The notes: generated from the sequence alone by a model not told the origin. DNA of 13,532 nucleotides from an uncultured Marvinbryantia sp. (GCF_905201705.1 NZ_CAJKOX010000068.1:1-13532); one strand, 5' to 3'; positions 1-6,889 are shown, counted from the first letter of the stretch. A program made the numbers and translations.

Positions 1-1
1 G

Positions 2-76
2 ATGATTGCCGGGGAAATCGGAGAAGCGGTGAAAGAAGAGATCTTATCAGGAGGTGTGCATAATGAGGAAGATTAA
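2..76 (+). CDS. 3' end of an unidentified upstream gene (partial)
   Basis: This frame is open from the window edge to a TAA at 74-76 and encodes a helix-prone, acidic tail (IAGEIGEAVKEEILSGG, then VHNEED). The other forward frames either stop early or give an Arg/Cys-rich peptide that looks non-coding. The tail overlaps the ATPase start at 63 by 14 bases and contains that gene's ribosome binding site, as expected for consecutive genes in a compact phage operon. Too little is visible to assign a family. The first visible ATG (base 2) need not be the true start. Confidence 0.5.
   Translation: MIAGEIGEAVKEEILSGGVHNEED
49..54 (+). promoter_or_regulatory. Ribosome binding site AGGAGG that fixes the ATPase start
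   Basis: A perfect AGGAGG ends at base 54, eight bases before the ATG at 63. A possible GTG start at 54 overlaps this site and so cannot use it. The ATG at 63 is therefore the start. Confidence 0.8.
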
Positions 77-2057
77 ACTGAAAAAACTGAGGATGGAGAA
101 TTTTAAGGGATTTAAGGAAGCAGAATTTAACTTCTTTGATCATACCAGGGTATCCGGAGCTAACGGACTGGGAAAATCCACACTTGCAGCGGCATACATG
201 TGGCTGCTCTGGAACATTGACTATAACCTGTCCAGCAATCCGAATGTACGCCGGAAGATCAATCGCCAGCCGGTCAATGATGTGCTGGTGACAGTGGAGG
301 GGACGCTGGATATTGACGGAACTGAGGTGACCGCCAGAAAGCAGCAGAAACGGACATTTAAAAAAGACGGTTCTTTCACGGATGATAATACATATTTTAT
401 CAACGACGCGCCCAAGACACTGCGCGATTTTAACGAGTATTTCGGGTTTGACATGGATGTATTCAAGTTGTGCTCCAACGTCAACGCGTTCCTGGCGCAG
501 AAACCGAAGGAGATGCGGGAATTTCTGTTTGGCTTGGTGGAAGATGTTTCAGATCTGGATGTTGCCCGGAAATTCGGGGAACTGGCGGAGCTTGTACCAT
601 TGCTGGAAAAATATACTGTTGAAGAGCTGACGGCAATGAATAAAGCCAGCATTACCAGGATCACTAAAGAGCAGAACGGCATTCCGATGGCGATTGCCGA
701 AAACAAACGTTATCTGGTGGATGTGGACACGGCAGAGCTGGAGCTGCAGAAGAATGCCCTCCAGGAACAGATTCGCTCCATTAGGGAACAGCTTGACGAT
801 TCCGAAAAAGCGAGGACCGAGTGGCAGAAAAAATCGGATGGCATCATGGAGCTGCAGTTTAAGAAATCAGATATGGAACGCCTGGAAGCGGACAAGCTGC
901 TGGCCGCAAGGTCGCAGATCCAGGGCGAGATAGATGCGGCGGAAAATGGCTTCCAGGAAGCAGTAAGGATCCACGGGGATGCAGAGCGCCGGATTGCCGC
1001 ACTGGAGCAGGAAAACCGGCAGAAAGAGGAACAGAAAGGGAAGCTGGCTGAACGATGGAAGGAAGAGGCCAGAAAGACATTCCCTGGGGAACAGGATGAG
1101 TTTATCGGTATTACGGAGGCCGATCTGCTATGCCCGACCTGTGGGCAGCCACTGCCGGAAAATCTGAAGGCTGAGAAAATTGCAAGAAGTAAAGCCGACA
1201 GAGAGGAATTTTACAGAAAAAAAGAAGTCGACAGGGAAAAATTTTACAGAGACAAGGAGGATTCCAAGACAGCTATAAATGAAGCAGGAAAGAAACTGGT
1301 AGGAGAGATCAGAGCCAATACGGAAAAGATTGCAGAATTGCAGTCAACCATCGAACAGGCAAAGTCTGACAAGATCAGATACAACTCCGAAAAATCTGCT
1401 GCGATGAAACGGCTCGATGACCTGCCGGTTACGCCGGATATGTCTGGCAACCAGGAGTATGAGGCACTCTGCCTGGAGATCCGGACGAAGGAAGCGGCTC
1501 TGAAGGCTGAGAATACTGGCGCTGATTACCGGATGGCGCTCCGCGGGCAGCTGGAAACCGCGCAGCATGAACTGGATGAGGTGAAAGACAAACTGCAGGC
1601 AGTCATAAAAAATGCAGAATTTGAGCAGCGCATCGCTGACCTGGAAGCCAGCCGTCTGACGCTGGAGCAGAAGAAAGCAGACTGCGAAAAGGTGATGGAT
1701 CTGCTGAACCAGCTGGATGAGCGGAAAAATACTTTTCTGGTTGATAAGATCAATGCGCATTTCCAGTTTGTTAGATGGGATCTGTTCAGCCGGGCAAAGA
1801 ACGGTTCCTATAAAAAGGATTACTGCAGGCCTGTTATCGAGAATAAAGACTATGGCGACGATACCAATACCGGTCTGGAGATCCTTGCAAGACTTGATAT
1901 TGCGATGGCGGCGCAGCGGGCTTCCGGCATCTGCTGCCCGGTATTCCTGGACTACGGGGAGAGCATTGATTCCTGGCGGATCCCAGAGAGCGAGAGCCAG
2001 CTGATCGTACTTTGCAGGACGGATGATCTGGAACTGAAGATTGAGGAGGTGGCGTGA
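63..2057 (+). CDS. SbcC/Rad50-like AAA family ATPase (phage recombination)
   Basis: This is a 664-aa SMC/SbcC/Rad50-like ATPase, probably acting on DNA ends with the nuclease and RecT encoded nearby. Visible elements, in order: an N-terminal KLRMENFKGF strand; a Walker A loop GANGLGKST at residues 32-40; two long Lys/Glu/Ala/Gln-rich coiled-coil arms (about 180-340 and 370-570); a CPTC motif at 357-360 between the arms, in the place of the Rad50 zinc hook; and a C-terminal lobe with the Walker B-like stretch PVFLDYGESID (D630). The Asp-Glu pair of classical Walker B is missing and no LSGG-type signature is obvious. From memory, the phage branch of this family often has a similar D-x-x-E-S arrangement. 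It is shorter than cellular Rad50/SbcC (about 900-1100 aa). The stop codon is nearly contiguous with the next gene, so it is cotranscribed with it. Confidence 0.88.
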   Translation: MRKIKLKKLRMENFKGFKEAEFNFFDHTRVSGANGLGKSTLAAAYMWLLWNIDYNLSSNPNVRRKINRQPVNDVLVTVEGTLDIDGTEVTARKQQKRTFKKDGSFTDDNTYFINDAPKTLRDFNEYFGFDMDVFKLCSNVNAFLAQKPKEMREFLFGLVEDVSDLDVARKFGELAELVPLLEKYTVEELTAMNKASITRITKEQNGIPMAIAENKRYLVDVDTAELELQKNALQEQIRSIREQLDDSEKARTEWQKKSDGIMELQFKKSDMERLEADKLLAARSQIQGEIDAAENGFQEAVRIHGDAERRIAALEQENRQKEEQKGKLAERWKEEARKTFPGEQDEFIGITEADLLCPTCGQPLPENLKAEKIARSKADREEFYRKKEVDREKFYRDKEDSKTAINEAGKKLVGEIRANTEKIAELQSTIEQAKSDKIRYNSEKSAAMKRLDDLPVTPDMSGNQEYEALCLEIRTKEAALKAENTGADYRMALRGQLETAQHELDEVKDKLQAVIKNAEFEQRIADLEASRLTLEQKKADCEKVMDLLNQLDERKNTFLVDKINAHFQFVRWDLFSRAKNGSYKKDYCRPVIENKDYGDDTNTGLEILARLDIAMAAQRASGICCPVFLDYGESIDSWRIPESESQLIVLCRTDDLELKIEEVA

Positions 2058-2060
2058 GTG

Positions 2061-2363
2061 ATGAGCGATACGTCGATATGCTGTGATATCCCGGAAGAAC
2101 ATAATGAGATTACCGGAAACCCGCTGGATATGAGTTATCGGAGGAGCGATTGTACTCTGATGGAGGAGTTTCCAAACGGAAGAATGCTTGATGATCTGGA
2201 TTTGTCAGTACGGACATATAACTGTTTGAGGCGGCATGGAGTTCGCACGGTCGAGGAGCTTCGGAAAATGAGCGATGAGGAGTTGCGTTCCGTCAGAAAT
2301 ATTGGTCAAAGGTGCATTGATGAAATAAAAGAAAGACTCAAGGAGGAAGAAACATGGCAGTAA
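2061..2363 (+). CDS. Free-standing RNA polymerase alpha C-terminal-domain (alphaCTD) protein
   Basis: This is a 100-aa protein. Residues 43-95 read as a complete bacterial RNA polymerase alphaCTD with its helix-hairpin-helix fold: LDDLDLSVRTYNCLRRHGV, then RNIGQRCIDEIKERL. Against E. coli alphaCTD, the DNA-contacting residues R265, N268, C269, G296 and E302 correspond to R51, N54, C55, G82 and E88. K298 and S299 are replaced by R84 and C85. Nothing of the alpha N-terminal assembly domain is present; residues 1-42 are an unrelated acidic leader. By inference it could bind UP-element-like DNA or activators and so influence phage or host transcription. The start is either the ATG at 2061 or the GTG at 2058; GAGGAGGT at 2043-2050 can serve both. 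It overlaps recT by 10 bases. Confidence 0.85.
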   Translation: MSDTSICCDIPEEHNEITGNPLDMSYRRSDCTLMEEFPNGRMLDDLDLSVRTYNCLRRHGVRTVEELRKMSDEELRSVRNIGQRCIDEIKERLKEEETWQ

Positions 2364-3355
2364 ATACAGCAGTAGCAACAACAGGCAATACAGCATTATC
2401 AAATGGGCAGCCCAAAGTAGGCATTGCTACTTATCTTGGCAGTGATGCGGTCCGTGCAAACATCGCTGGTGTGATCGGTGAAAAAAATGTAACCAGATTT
2501 ATTTCCAGTGTGGTATCGGCAGTGCAGATCAATCCGGCACTGGCGGCCTGCACAAATGGCAGTATCCTGTCTGCGGCTCTGCAGGGGGAGGCGCTCCAGC
2601 TTGCGCCAAGCCCGCAGCTCGGACAGTTTTATATGGTGCCTTACGATAAAAAGGAAAAGGTCAATGGAAAATGGCAGGTAGTCGCGAAAGAAGCACAATT
2701 CCAGATTGGGTACAAGGGCTATATCCAGCTGGCAATCCGCTCCGGGCAGTACCGCAAAATCGTAGTATCGGAGATCAAAGAGGGAGAATGTAAATACAAT
2801 CCTATTACAGAGGAAATGGAGCTTTTCCCTATCATGGATCCTGCAAAACGCGAGGGAGCGTCAACCGTTGGCTATTATGCGATGTTTGAATTGATGAACG
2901 GTTTCCGCAAGGAGTTATTCAGCCCGAAGGAGGCGGTTGAATCGCACGCGCGCAAATATTCGCAGGCATACCGCACCGACCTTGATAAAGGTTATAAAAA
3001 CAGTAAATGGACGACAGACTTTGACGCAATGGCAAAAAAGACACTGATCCGGCAGCTGATCGGCAAGTGGGGAATCATGTCCGTGGAAATGCAGCAGGCA
3101 TATGAAAAGGACATGGCAGTTATCGATGAGGACGGCACGGCGCGATATATTGACAACGCGGATACGGTTGATGTAGAAGCACAGGTGCAGCAGGACATTG
3201 CCCAGAGCGCCAATTCCGTCCCGTTTACGGGCAGCGGGGGAAAGAAGGCGGGCAGCATCCCCGGACAGGCAAAGCCGCAGGCATCTGCTCCGGTCCCGGA
3301 GAGGGTATCCGGGGAAGTTGTGGAAGAAGATGATGTGCCGGATTTCATGAAATGA
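2354..3355 (+). CDS. recT: RecT-family single-strand annealing protein
   Basis: This 333-aa protein has the typical RecT layout. The N-terminal part is Ala/Thr-rich. A conserved core runs from about 40 to 255, with NPALAACTNGSILSAALQ, LQLAPSPQLGQFYMVPY and QFQIGYKGYIQLAIRSGQY, then WTTDFDAMAKKTLIRQLIGKW. The C-terminal tail is disordered and Gly/Pro/Ala-rich with an acidic tip (EEDDVPDFMK). RecT proteins anneal complementary single strands after a 5'-3' exonuclease resects double-stranded DNA, in phage recombination and possibly replication. The start ATG follows AAGGAGG by seven bases and overlaps the previous gene. The usual YqaJ- or RecE-type exonuclease is absent from this window; the metallo-beta-lactamase-fold protein 11 bases downstream takes its usual position. 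Confidence 0.95.
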   Translation: MAVNTAVATTGNTALSNGQPKVGIATYLGSDAVRANIAGVIGEKNVTRFISSVVSAVQINPALAACTNGSILSAALQGEALQLAPSPQLGQFYMVPYDKKEKVNGKWQVVAKEAQFQIGYKGYIQLAIRSGQYRKIVVSEIKEGECKYNPITEEMELFPIMDPAKREGASTVGYYAMFELMNGFRKELFSPKEAVESHARKYSQAYRTDLDKGYKNSKWTTDFDAMAKKTLIRQLIGKWGIMSVEMQQAYEKDMAVIDEDGTARYIDNADTVDVEAQVQQDIAQSANSVPFTGSGGKKAGSIPGQAKPQASAPVPERVSGEVVEEDDVPDFMK

Positions 3356-3366
3356 GGTAGGCGGAA

Positions 3367-4083
3367 ATGATACTTAAATGCATTGGCTCCGGCTCATCCG
3401 GAAACTGTTATCTGCTGGAGAATGATACAGAATGCCTTGTGATCGAAGCGGGTGTTCCGTTCAAGGAAATCAAGAAAGCCCTGAATTTTAATATCAGCAA
3501 GATTGTGGGTGTTATATGCACCCATAGTCATGCTGACCATTCCGGCAGGGCCTATGAGTACGAGGCAGTTGGTATCCCGGTACTTAAGCCGTATGAGCAA
3601 ACCACCAGACTGGCATACCTGGGCGGATTTGAGATTACTGCATTCGACCTGACGGACAGGCAGGGGAGATTTATGCACAGCAATTCAGACGGCTCGGAGT
3701 GCCCCTGTTATGGATTTTATATCATCCATCCGGAGATGGGCAGCATGGTGTATGCTACGGATTGCGAGCTGATCAAGTGGCGGTTTGGCAGCAATGTTAA
3801 TCACATTCTGGTGGAAGCAAACTATGCTGCCGATTTGATAGATCCGGATGCAGCCAACCGTGCCCATGTATTAACCGGACATTTAGAGTTGCAGACCACG
3901 CTGGATTTTCTGCGGGCAAACAACAGCCCGGAACTGCGGACCGTTACACTATGTCATCTGTCGGAATGCAACAGCGATGAAATCCGGTTTATGACGGAAG
4001 CAGAAAAAGCTGTTGACCCAGGATGCCGGGTTGCAGTGGCGAAGAAGGGGATTTCAGTGGATGTAAGTTTGGTACCGTTTTAG
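3367..4083 (+). CDS. Metallo-beta-lactamase-fold hydrolase, probable phage nuclease
   Basis: This 238-aa MBL-fold protein has the metal-binding signature HSHADH at residues 53-58, preceded by the strand IVGVICT. D132 in VYATDCEL and H172 in LTGHLE are likely further ligands. The N-terminus, ILKCIGSGSSGNCYLLE, is characteristic of the YycJ/WalJ branch, which is linked in the literature to 5'-3' exonuclease activity on double-stranded DNA. Placement directly after recT (11-base gap, GAGGTAGGCGG binding site) suggests it resects DNA for RecT annealing. That role is inference; MBL folds also hydrolyse RNA, lactones and other substrates. It is the last gene of the first block before a 342-base gap. 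Confidence 0.85.
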   Translation: MILKCIGSGSSGNCYLLENDTECLVIEAGVPFKEIKKALNFNISKIVGVICTHSHADHSGRAYEYEAVGIPVLKPYEQTTRLAYLGGFEITAFDLTDRQGRFMHSNSDGSECPCYGFYIIHPEMGSMVYATDCELIKWRFGSNVNHILVEANYAADLIDPDAANRAHVLTGHLELQTTLDFLRANNSPELRTVTLCHLSECNSDEIRFMTEAEKAVDPGCRVAVAKKGISVDVSLVPF

Positions 4084-4175
4084 AAGGAATCGTCTGCTTT
4101 GGGGAAAGAGTGATTAGCCGCCACGCTAATCTTAGTAACAGTGGATTGGGTTGTTACGTTAGGTGTATTTTTCAT
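4080..4175 (-). CDS. Possible small minus-strand protein (31 aa; 59 aa if extended)
   Basis: Reading leftward, an ATG at 4175-4173 follows AGAGAGG at a five-base spacing and opens a 31-residue frame (MKNTPNVTTQST, then VTKISVAANHS, ending KADDSF). The stop overlaps the end of the MBL gene on the other strand. In the same frame, a GTG at 4259 preceded by AAAAGGG would extend it to 59 aa and add a signal-peptide-like stretch (IKFLATLLICTSTFSFSA). A strong sigma-A-type promoter lies just upstream on the same strand, which is the main reason to list it. I recognise no family. It may be non-coding, with the promoter driving an antisense or structured RNA instead. Confidence 0.3.
   Translation of the reverse strand: MKNTPNVTTQSTVTKISVAANHSFPKADDSF
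4112..4131. repeat. Perfect 7-bp inverted repeat GATTAGC / GCTAATC
   Basis: The arms 4112-4118 and 4125-4131 are exact reverse complements around a six-base loop (CGCCAC). No T-run follows on either strand, so it is not a standard intrinsic terminator. It may be an RNA hairpin in either transcript or an operator. Confidence 0.6.
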
Positions 4176-4288
4176 AAGAACCTCTCTTTCCGCACTGAAT
4201 GAAAAAGTGCTGGTACAAATTAACAGAGTTGCGAGAAATTTTATGACGGCTAACCGCACTTTTCCCTTTTGAGGCTTTTCCTCTCCCC

Positions 4289-4309
4289 AAAACAGCCAAT
4301 AACTGTTTT
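4289..4309. repeat. Inverted repeat AAAACAG-N7-CTGTTTT at the minus-strand promoter start
   Basis: The arms 4289-4295 and 4303-4309 are perfect reverse complements. The repeat covers the predicted start of the minus-strand promoter, a common place for a repressor site. As plus-strand RNA it would be a weak A/U-rich hairpin followed by U's, so a weak terminator is an alternative reading. Confidence 0.5.
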
Positions 4310-4310
4310 T

Positions 4311-4339
4311 ATTATACGACAACAATTTTGAACGTTCAA
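4311..4339 (-). promoter_or_regulatory. Near-consensus sigma-A promoter facing left
   Basis: On the minus strand, TTGAAC (complement of 4334-4339) is followed by a 17-base spacer and a perfect TATAAT (complement of 4311-4316). The -35 box lies inside the palindrome TTGAACGTTCAA (4328-4339), and the predicted start near 4304 lies inside the inverted repeat AAAACAG-N7-CTGTTTT. Both are plausible operator positions. It is opposite in direction to every flanking phage gene. Confidence 0.65.
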
Positions 4340-4425
4340 GTTTATTATAGAGCAAAATGCGAACTGGTGGTATGCGCGCGGATTTTACTGGTTCCAGAAA
4401 AACAAAGAAGAAAGGAAAATTTGCA

Positions 4426-4827
4426 ATGAATAAAGTAAATCTCGAAACATTCGCAGGCGGTGCCCTGCAGGAGAAATTTGATGCTGCTATGGAGCAGGTA
4501 CTGAAAAACATGATGGACCCAAATACGCCGTGGAAAAACAAGCGCGGCATCACGATTGATGTAACATTTGAGCAGAATGAGGACAGGGACGATGCATCTG
4601 TAGGTGTTGCAGTAAAAACCAAGCTGGCAGCTGTAAAGCCGATCGGAACGAGGATGTCTATCGGACACGACATCAAGACCGGTGAAACCTATGCCGAAGA
4701 GTATGGCACGCAGGTCCGCGGGCAGATGTCGATGGAGGATTACCAGAAGCAGGAGGAAGAGAGCGCTTCCGCCGAAGGGGAAACAGAGAAAACCGTAGTT
4801 GATTTCAGGGCAGCCAGACAGGCATAA
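4426..4827 (+). CDS. Phage protein of the 'replication terminator protein'-annotated family
   Basis: This 133-aa acidic protein begins NKVNLETFAGGALQEKFDAA and continues with VLKNMMDPNTPWKNKRGIT and TIDVTFEQNEDRDDASVGV, ending in a Glu-rich stretch and KTVVDFRAARQ. From memory, this matches a small protein common in Clostridia prophage replication regions and usually labelled 'replication terminator protein'. I see nothing that demonstrates fork arrest, so the label is positional and historical. The start is the ATG at 4426, eight bases after AAAGGAA; an earlier in-frame ATG at 4357 lacks a binding site and would add a non-family leader. The next gene follows after 16 bases, so the two are probably cotranscribed. 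Confidence 0.65.
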   Translation: MNKVNLETFAGGALQEKFDAAMEQVLKNMMDPNTPWKNKRGITIDVTFEQNEDRDDASVGVAVKTKLAAVKPIGTRMSIGHDIKTGETYAEEYGTQVRGQMSMEDYQKQEEESASAEGETEKTVVDFRAARQA

Positions 4828-4843
4828 AAAGGAGGATAAAACG

Positions 4844-5566
4844 ATGAATGGATTAAAAGAAGCACTGGAGTATGCAGTAGAGCTGAAAAAGCCGGAGATT
4901 GTGAATGTTGGAGGGGAAGATTATTCCGACAAGCGCCTGTACCGCATCTGTCACAACCCGAAAGCCGGAAAGATTGGAATGACCACGCTGACAAGCCTGG
5001 TGGAATATCTGAAAGCGGGTATCGATGACATGGATGGCAGGATGATTGTCCATGTGGTAAGCCCGACACGGGTACTGCTGTGTTCGCCGCTGGATCTGGA
5101 CCGTGAACGTGAGTACATGGTGGAGGTTAATGCGCAGGTGCCCGAGTTCCGGTATGGCAGCTATATGGGGCATGAGAGCTTTCTGATCGCACTGCAGTCT
5201 AAATTTATCGGCAATGGGGACCGTGATCTGCTGCTGAGATTTGCAGGAACAGTGGAGAATGGCACTGTCGCGCAGTATGGCGATGACGGGGTATCCCAGA
5301 AGGCGACCATCAAAACAGGAATCGCATCCAAAGGAGAAGCAATCGTGCCGAACCCGGTGAAGCTGCGTCCGTTCCGCACATTTATAGAGGTAGAGCAGCC
5401 GGAGAGCGCGTTTGTGTTCCGTATGCGACAGAATGAGCGTGACGGTGTGGAATGCGCCATCTTTGAGGCTGACGGCGGGGCATGGATGAATGCTGCAATG
5501 AAGAACGTAAAAGAGTATCTGCAGTATGAGCTGGCGGAGCTGCCGCAGTTTACGGTGATCTCGTAA
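4844..5566 (+). CDS. DUF2303 (YfdQ-like) phage protein
   Basis: This 240-aa protein contains features I associate with DUF2303 (E. coli prophage YfdQ): MTTLTSLVEYLKAGIDD followed by MIVHVVSPTRVLLCSPLD, GSYMGHESFLIALQSKF, and a later DGVSQKATIKTGIASKGEA and VPNPVKLRPFRTFIEVEQP. The biochemical function is unknown. The family is found among phage early genes, often near recombination or replication functions. The start is set by AAAAAGGAGG at 4826-4835 and the ATG at 4844. No signal peptide or membrane segment is visible. It is followed by a 151-base non-coding stretch. Confidence 0.75.
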   Translation: MNGLKEALEYAVELKKPEIVNVGGEDYSDKRLYRICHNPKAGKIGMTTLTSLVEYLKAGIDDMDGRMIVHVVSPTRVLLCSPLDLDREREYMVEVNAQVPEFRYGSYMGHESFLIALQSKFIGNGDRDLLLRFAGTVENGTVAQYGDDGVSQKATIKTGIASKGEAIVPNPVKLRPFRTFIEVEQPESAFVFRMRQNERDGVECAIFEADGGAWMNAAMKNVKEYLQYELAELPQFTVIS

Positions 5567-5671
5567 GGGCGGGAGTGTTGATCAACGTTACATAGCAACT
5601 ATCAACCAGACATGCGTTTCACATGGGAATAAATATATCACGAGATTTTATAAGCCATGATTATTGCGTAG

Positions 5672-5700
5672 GGCGGGTAGAGGATTGCTTTCTATCCGCC
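5672..5700 (+). promoter_or_regulatory. Strong hairpin in the leader of the next gene
   Basis: GGCGGGTAGA (5672-5681) pairs with TCTATCCGCC (5691-5700) over ten base pairs, one of them G-U, with a nine-base loop. It ends four bases before the AAAGGAGA binding site of the gene at 5718. No T-run follows, so termination is unlikely; it may stabilise the mRNA end or affect translation. The rest of the 5567-5717 gap contains only a short palindrome GTTGATCAAC (5577-5586). Confidence 0.5.
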
Positions 5701-5717
5701 TGTAAAGGAGAAAGATT

Positions 5718-5945
5718 ATGAGAGTTAAGATAAAAACCGAAAAAGAAGTGGAATTAATCAGCTATTACGTTGTCCGTGGAATAAGCGTGGGATTCGATGG
5801 AACCAAGAGCGTGATTGCTGAAAAGAAATTTGAGAATAGACCGCGTGCAGATGAAATAGCGGCATTTATTTTGGAGTGCGGCTGCGCCTTTGCTTCGGTA
5901 GTTGAGAATTACTGCTGCATAGAGGACGGGCTGCCGTTTGCATGA
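5718..5945 (+). CDS. Small phage protein of unknown function (75 aa)
   Basis: A 75-aa frame starting with ATG about eight bases after AAAGGAG. It begins MRVKIKTEKEVELISYYVV and has a central EKKFENRPRADEIAAFILE, followed by a Cys-containing end (ILECGCAF, NYCCIEDG). The four cysteines are not arranged as a clear zinc site. The composition and strong binding site support a real gene; I cannot assign a family. It sits immediately before the coiled-coil protein at 5959 in the replication block. Confidence 0.7.
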   Translation: MRVKIKTEKEVELISYYVVRGISVGFDGTKSVIAEKKFENRPRADEIAAFILECGCAFASVVENYCCIEDGLPFA

Positions 5946-5958
5946 GGGAGTGATATGG

Positions 5959-6351
5959 TTGGATGAGAACAGAAAGCCCTCAGAAGTCCTTGAAGAAATC
6001 CTTGCTTACATGAAAGCCTGCCAGAAAGAATACCAGGAATGTTCGTCTGCCGTCTGGAAGCATGACAGATGTGTGCAGGATTTCCTGCATGAGTTCGAAT
6101 TTTCCGCCAGTAAGCAGGAGCGGAATAAGATTGCGACGAGACTGAGCCGCAGTCGGAAAGAGCGCAGGCGGCTGAAAGACCGGGCGCAGATGTTGGAAAA
6201 TGTGGCGAAATTTTATGGCGACAAGAGCAACAGGCAGTTTTTCGACAGGCTAAAAAATCTGATCAATGAGCAGAAAAAGGTCGAGGAATATCTGGAGAGC
6301 GAGAGGGTATACAAACCGAGAGGAAGTGACAGTATTGGACATACAGATTGA
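5959..6351 (+). CDS. Basic coiled-coil phage protein of unknown function
   Basis: A 130-aa, highly charged, mostly helical protein: DENRKPSEVLEEILAYMKAC, then a Lys/Arg-rich KIATRLSRSRKERRRLKD and a C-terminal helix NLINEQKKVEEYLES. I recall similar proteins beginning DENRKPSEVL in Firmicutes prophages directly before ERCC4-type nucleases, but no function is established. The preferred start is TTG at 5959, eight bases after GGGAG. GTG at 5950 or TTG at 5938 are possible but overlap or precede that site. Its 3' end overlaps the nuclease gene by 17 bases, which suggests coupled translation and perhaps a shared role. The basic patch would fit nucleic acid binding, but this is a guess. Confidence 0.68.
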   Translation: MDENRKPSEVLEEILAYMKACQKEYQECSSAVWKHDRCVQDFLHEFEFSASKQERNKIATRLSRSRKERRRLKDRAQMLENVAKFYGDKSNRQFFDRLKNLINEQKKVEEYLESERVYKPRGSDSIGHTD

Positions 6352-6889
6352 TTCGCGCGAAAAGGCGCGGGCGATCACAAAAATCATTGATGAGTTTGGT
6401 CGCCAGGGTATTGGATATTATACGAGCAAATTATGGGTGGGCGATTACATGTCGCTGGACAATCCGCGCCTTATCATAGACCGGAAACGGTCGCTTACAG
6501 AGGTATGCGGGAATCTGTGTCAGCAGCATAAGCGCTTTAAGGATGAGCTTGTAAGAGCGCAGGAGCGCGGTATACAGATGGTTATCCTGGTGGAGCACAG
6601 TGCACATATAAAAAGCATTGACGATGTGGAGAAATGGAAGAATCCGCGCACGCGGGCATGGGAAAAGAAGATCCGGGAGCAGGCTGGCTGCGGGTATGAT
6701 TTCCCAATCGAGGATGCAATCATGCTGGCAAAACAGTATGGGTTTAAAGTATCGGCTCCACCAACGCCAGGACCGACGCTTGCAAAGCAGATGCGGACGC
6801 TTTCGGAACGTTATGGTGTGCGCTGGGAATTCTGCAGCAAACAGCAGACCGGGAAACGCATTATTGAGATCCTGCGTGACGGCTTATGA
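6335..6889 (+). CDS. ERCC4/XPF-type nuclease domain protein
   Basis: A 184-aa protein resembling the XPF/ERCC4 nuclease fold. It begins MDIQIDSREKARAI and has the active-site-like series D6/R8/E9, G36-D37-Y38 and IIDRKRSLTEV (D49, R50, K51, E56), a variant of the canonical GDY...ERKxxxD. Phage members are thought to cut branched or flap DNA structures during replication or recombination; here that is inference from the family. No helicase or HhH domain is attached. The likely start is TTG at 6335, five bases after the AGGAAGTGA pairing region; a GTG at 6326 is too close to the binding site. The stop overlaps the CHC2 gene start by four bases (ATGA), implying translational coupling. Confidence 0.82.
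   Translation: MDIQIDSREKARAITKIIDEFGRQGIGYYTSKLWVGDYMSLDNPRLIIDRKRSLTEVCGNLCQQHKRFKDELVRAQERGIQMVILVEHSAHIKSIDDVEKWKNPRTRAWEKKIREQAGCGYDFPIEDAIMLAKQYGFKVSAPPTPGPTLAKQMRTLSERYGVRWEFCSKQQTGKRIIEILRDGL

Larger units (their letters stand above)
4084..4425. other. 342-base gap in the operon, rich in inverted repeats
   Basis: No plus-strand gene is convincing here. The stretch holds a perfect inverted repeat GATTAGC/GCTAATC (4112-4131), GTAACA/TGTTAC (4135-4157), AAAAGTGC/GCACTTTT (4203-4210 and 4256-4263), AAAACAG/CTGTTTT (4289-4309) and the palindrome TTGAACGTTCAA (4328-4339). It also carries a minus-strand promoter and a possible short minus-strand gene, both listed separately. The plus-strand transcript would pass through it without an evident terminator. 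Confidence 0.7.

Noticed and set aside
54..62. GTG start for the ATPase giving three extra residues
   Set aside because: It lies within the AGGAGG binding site, while the ATG at 63 has ideal spacing.
4328..4339. TTGAACGTTCAA as a LexA (SOS) box
   Set aside because: The Firmicutes box needs GAAC and GTTC separated by four bases; here they are adjacent.
4176..4676. Longer minus-strand frame running back over the rtp-like gene
   Set aside because: Most of it is the reverse of a well-supported plus-strand gene; only the part downstream of the promoter is considered.
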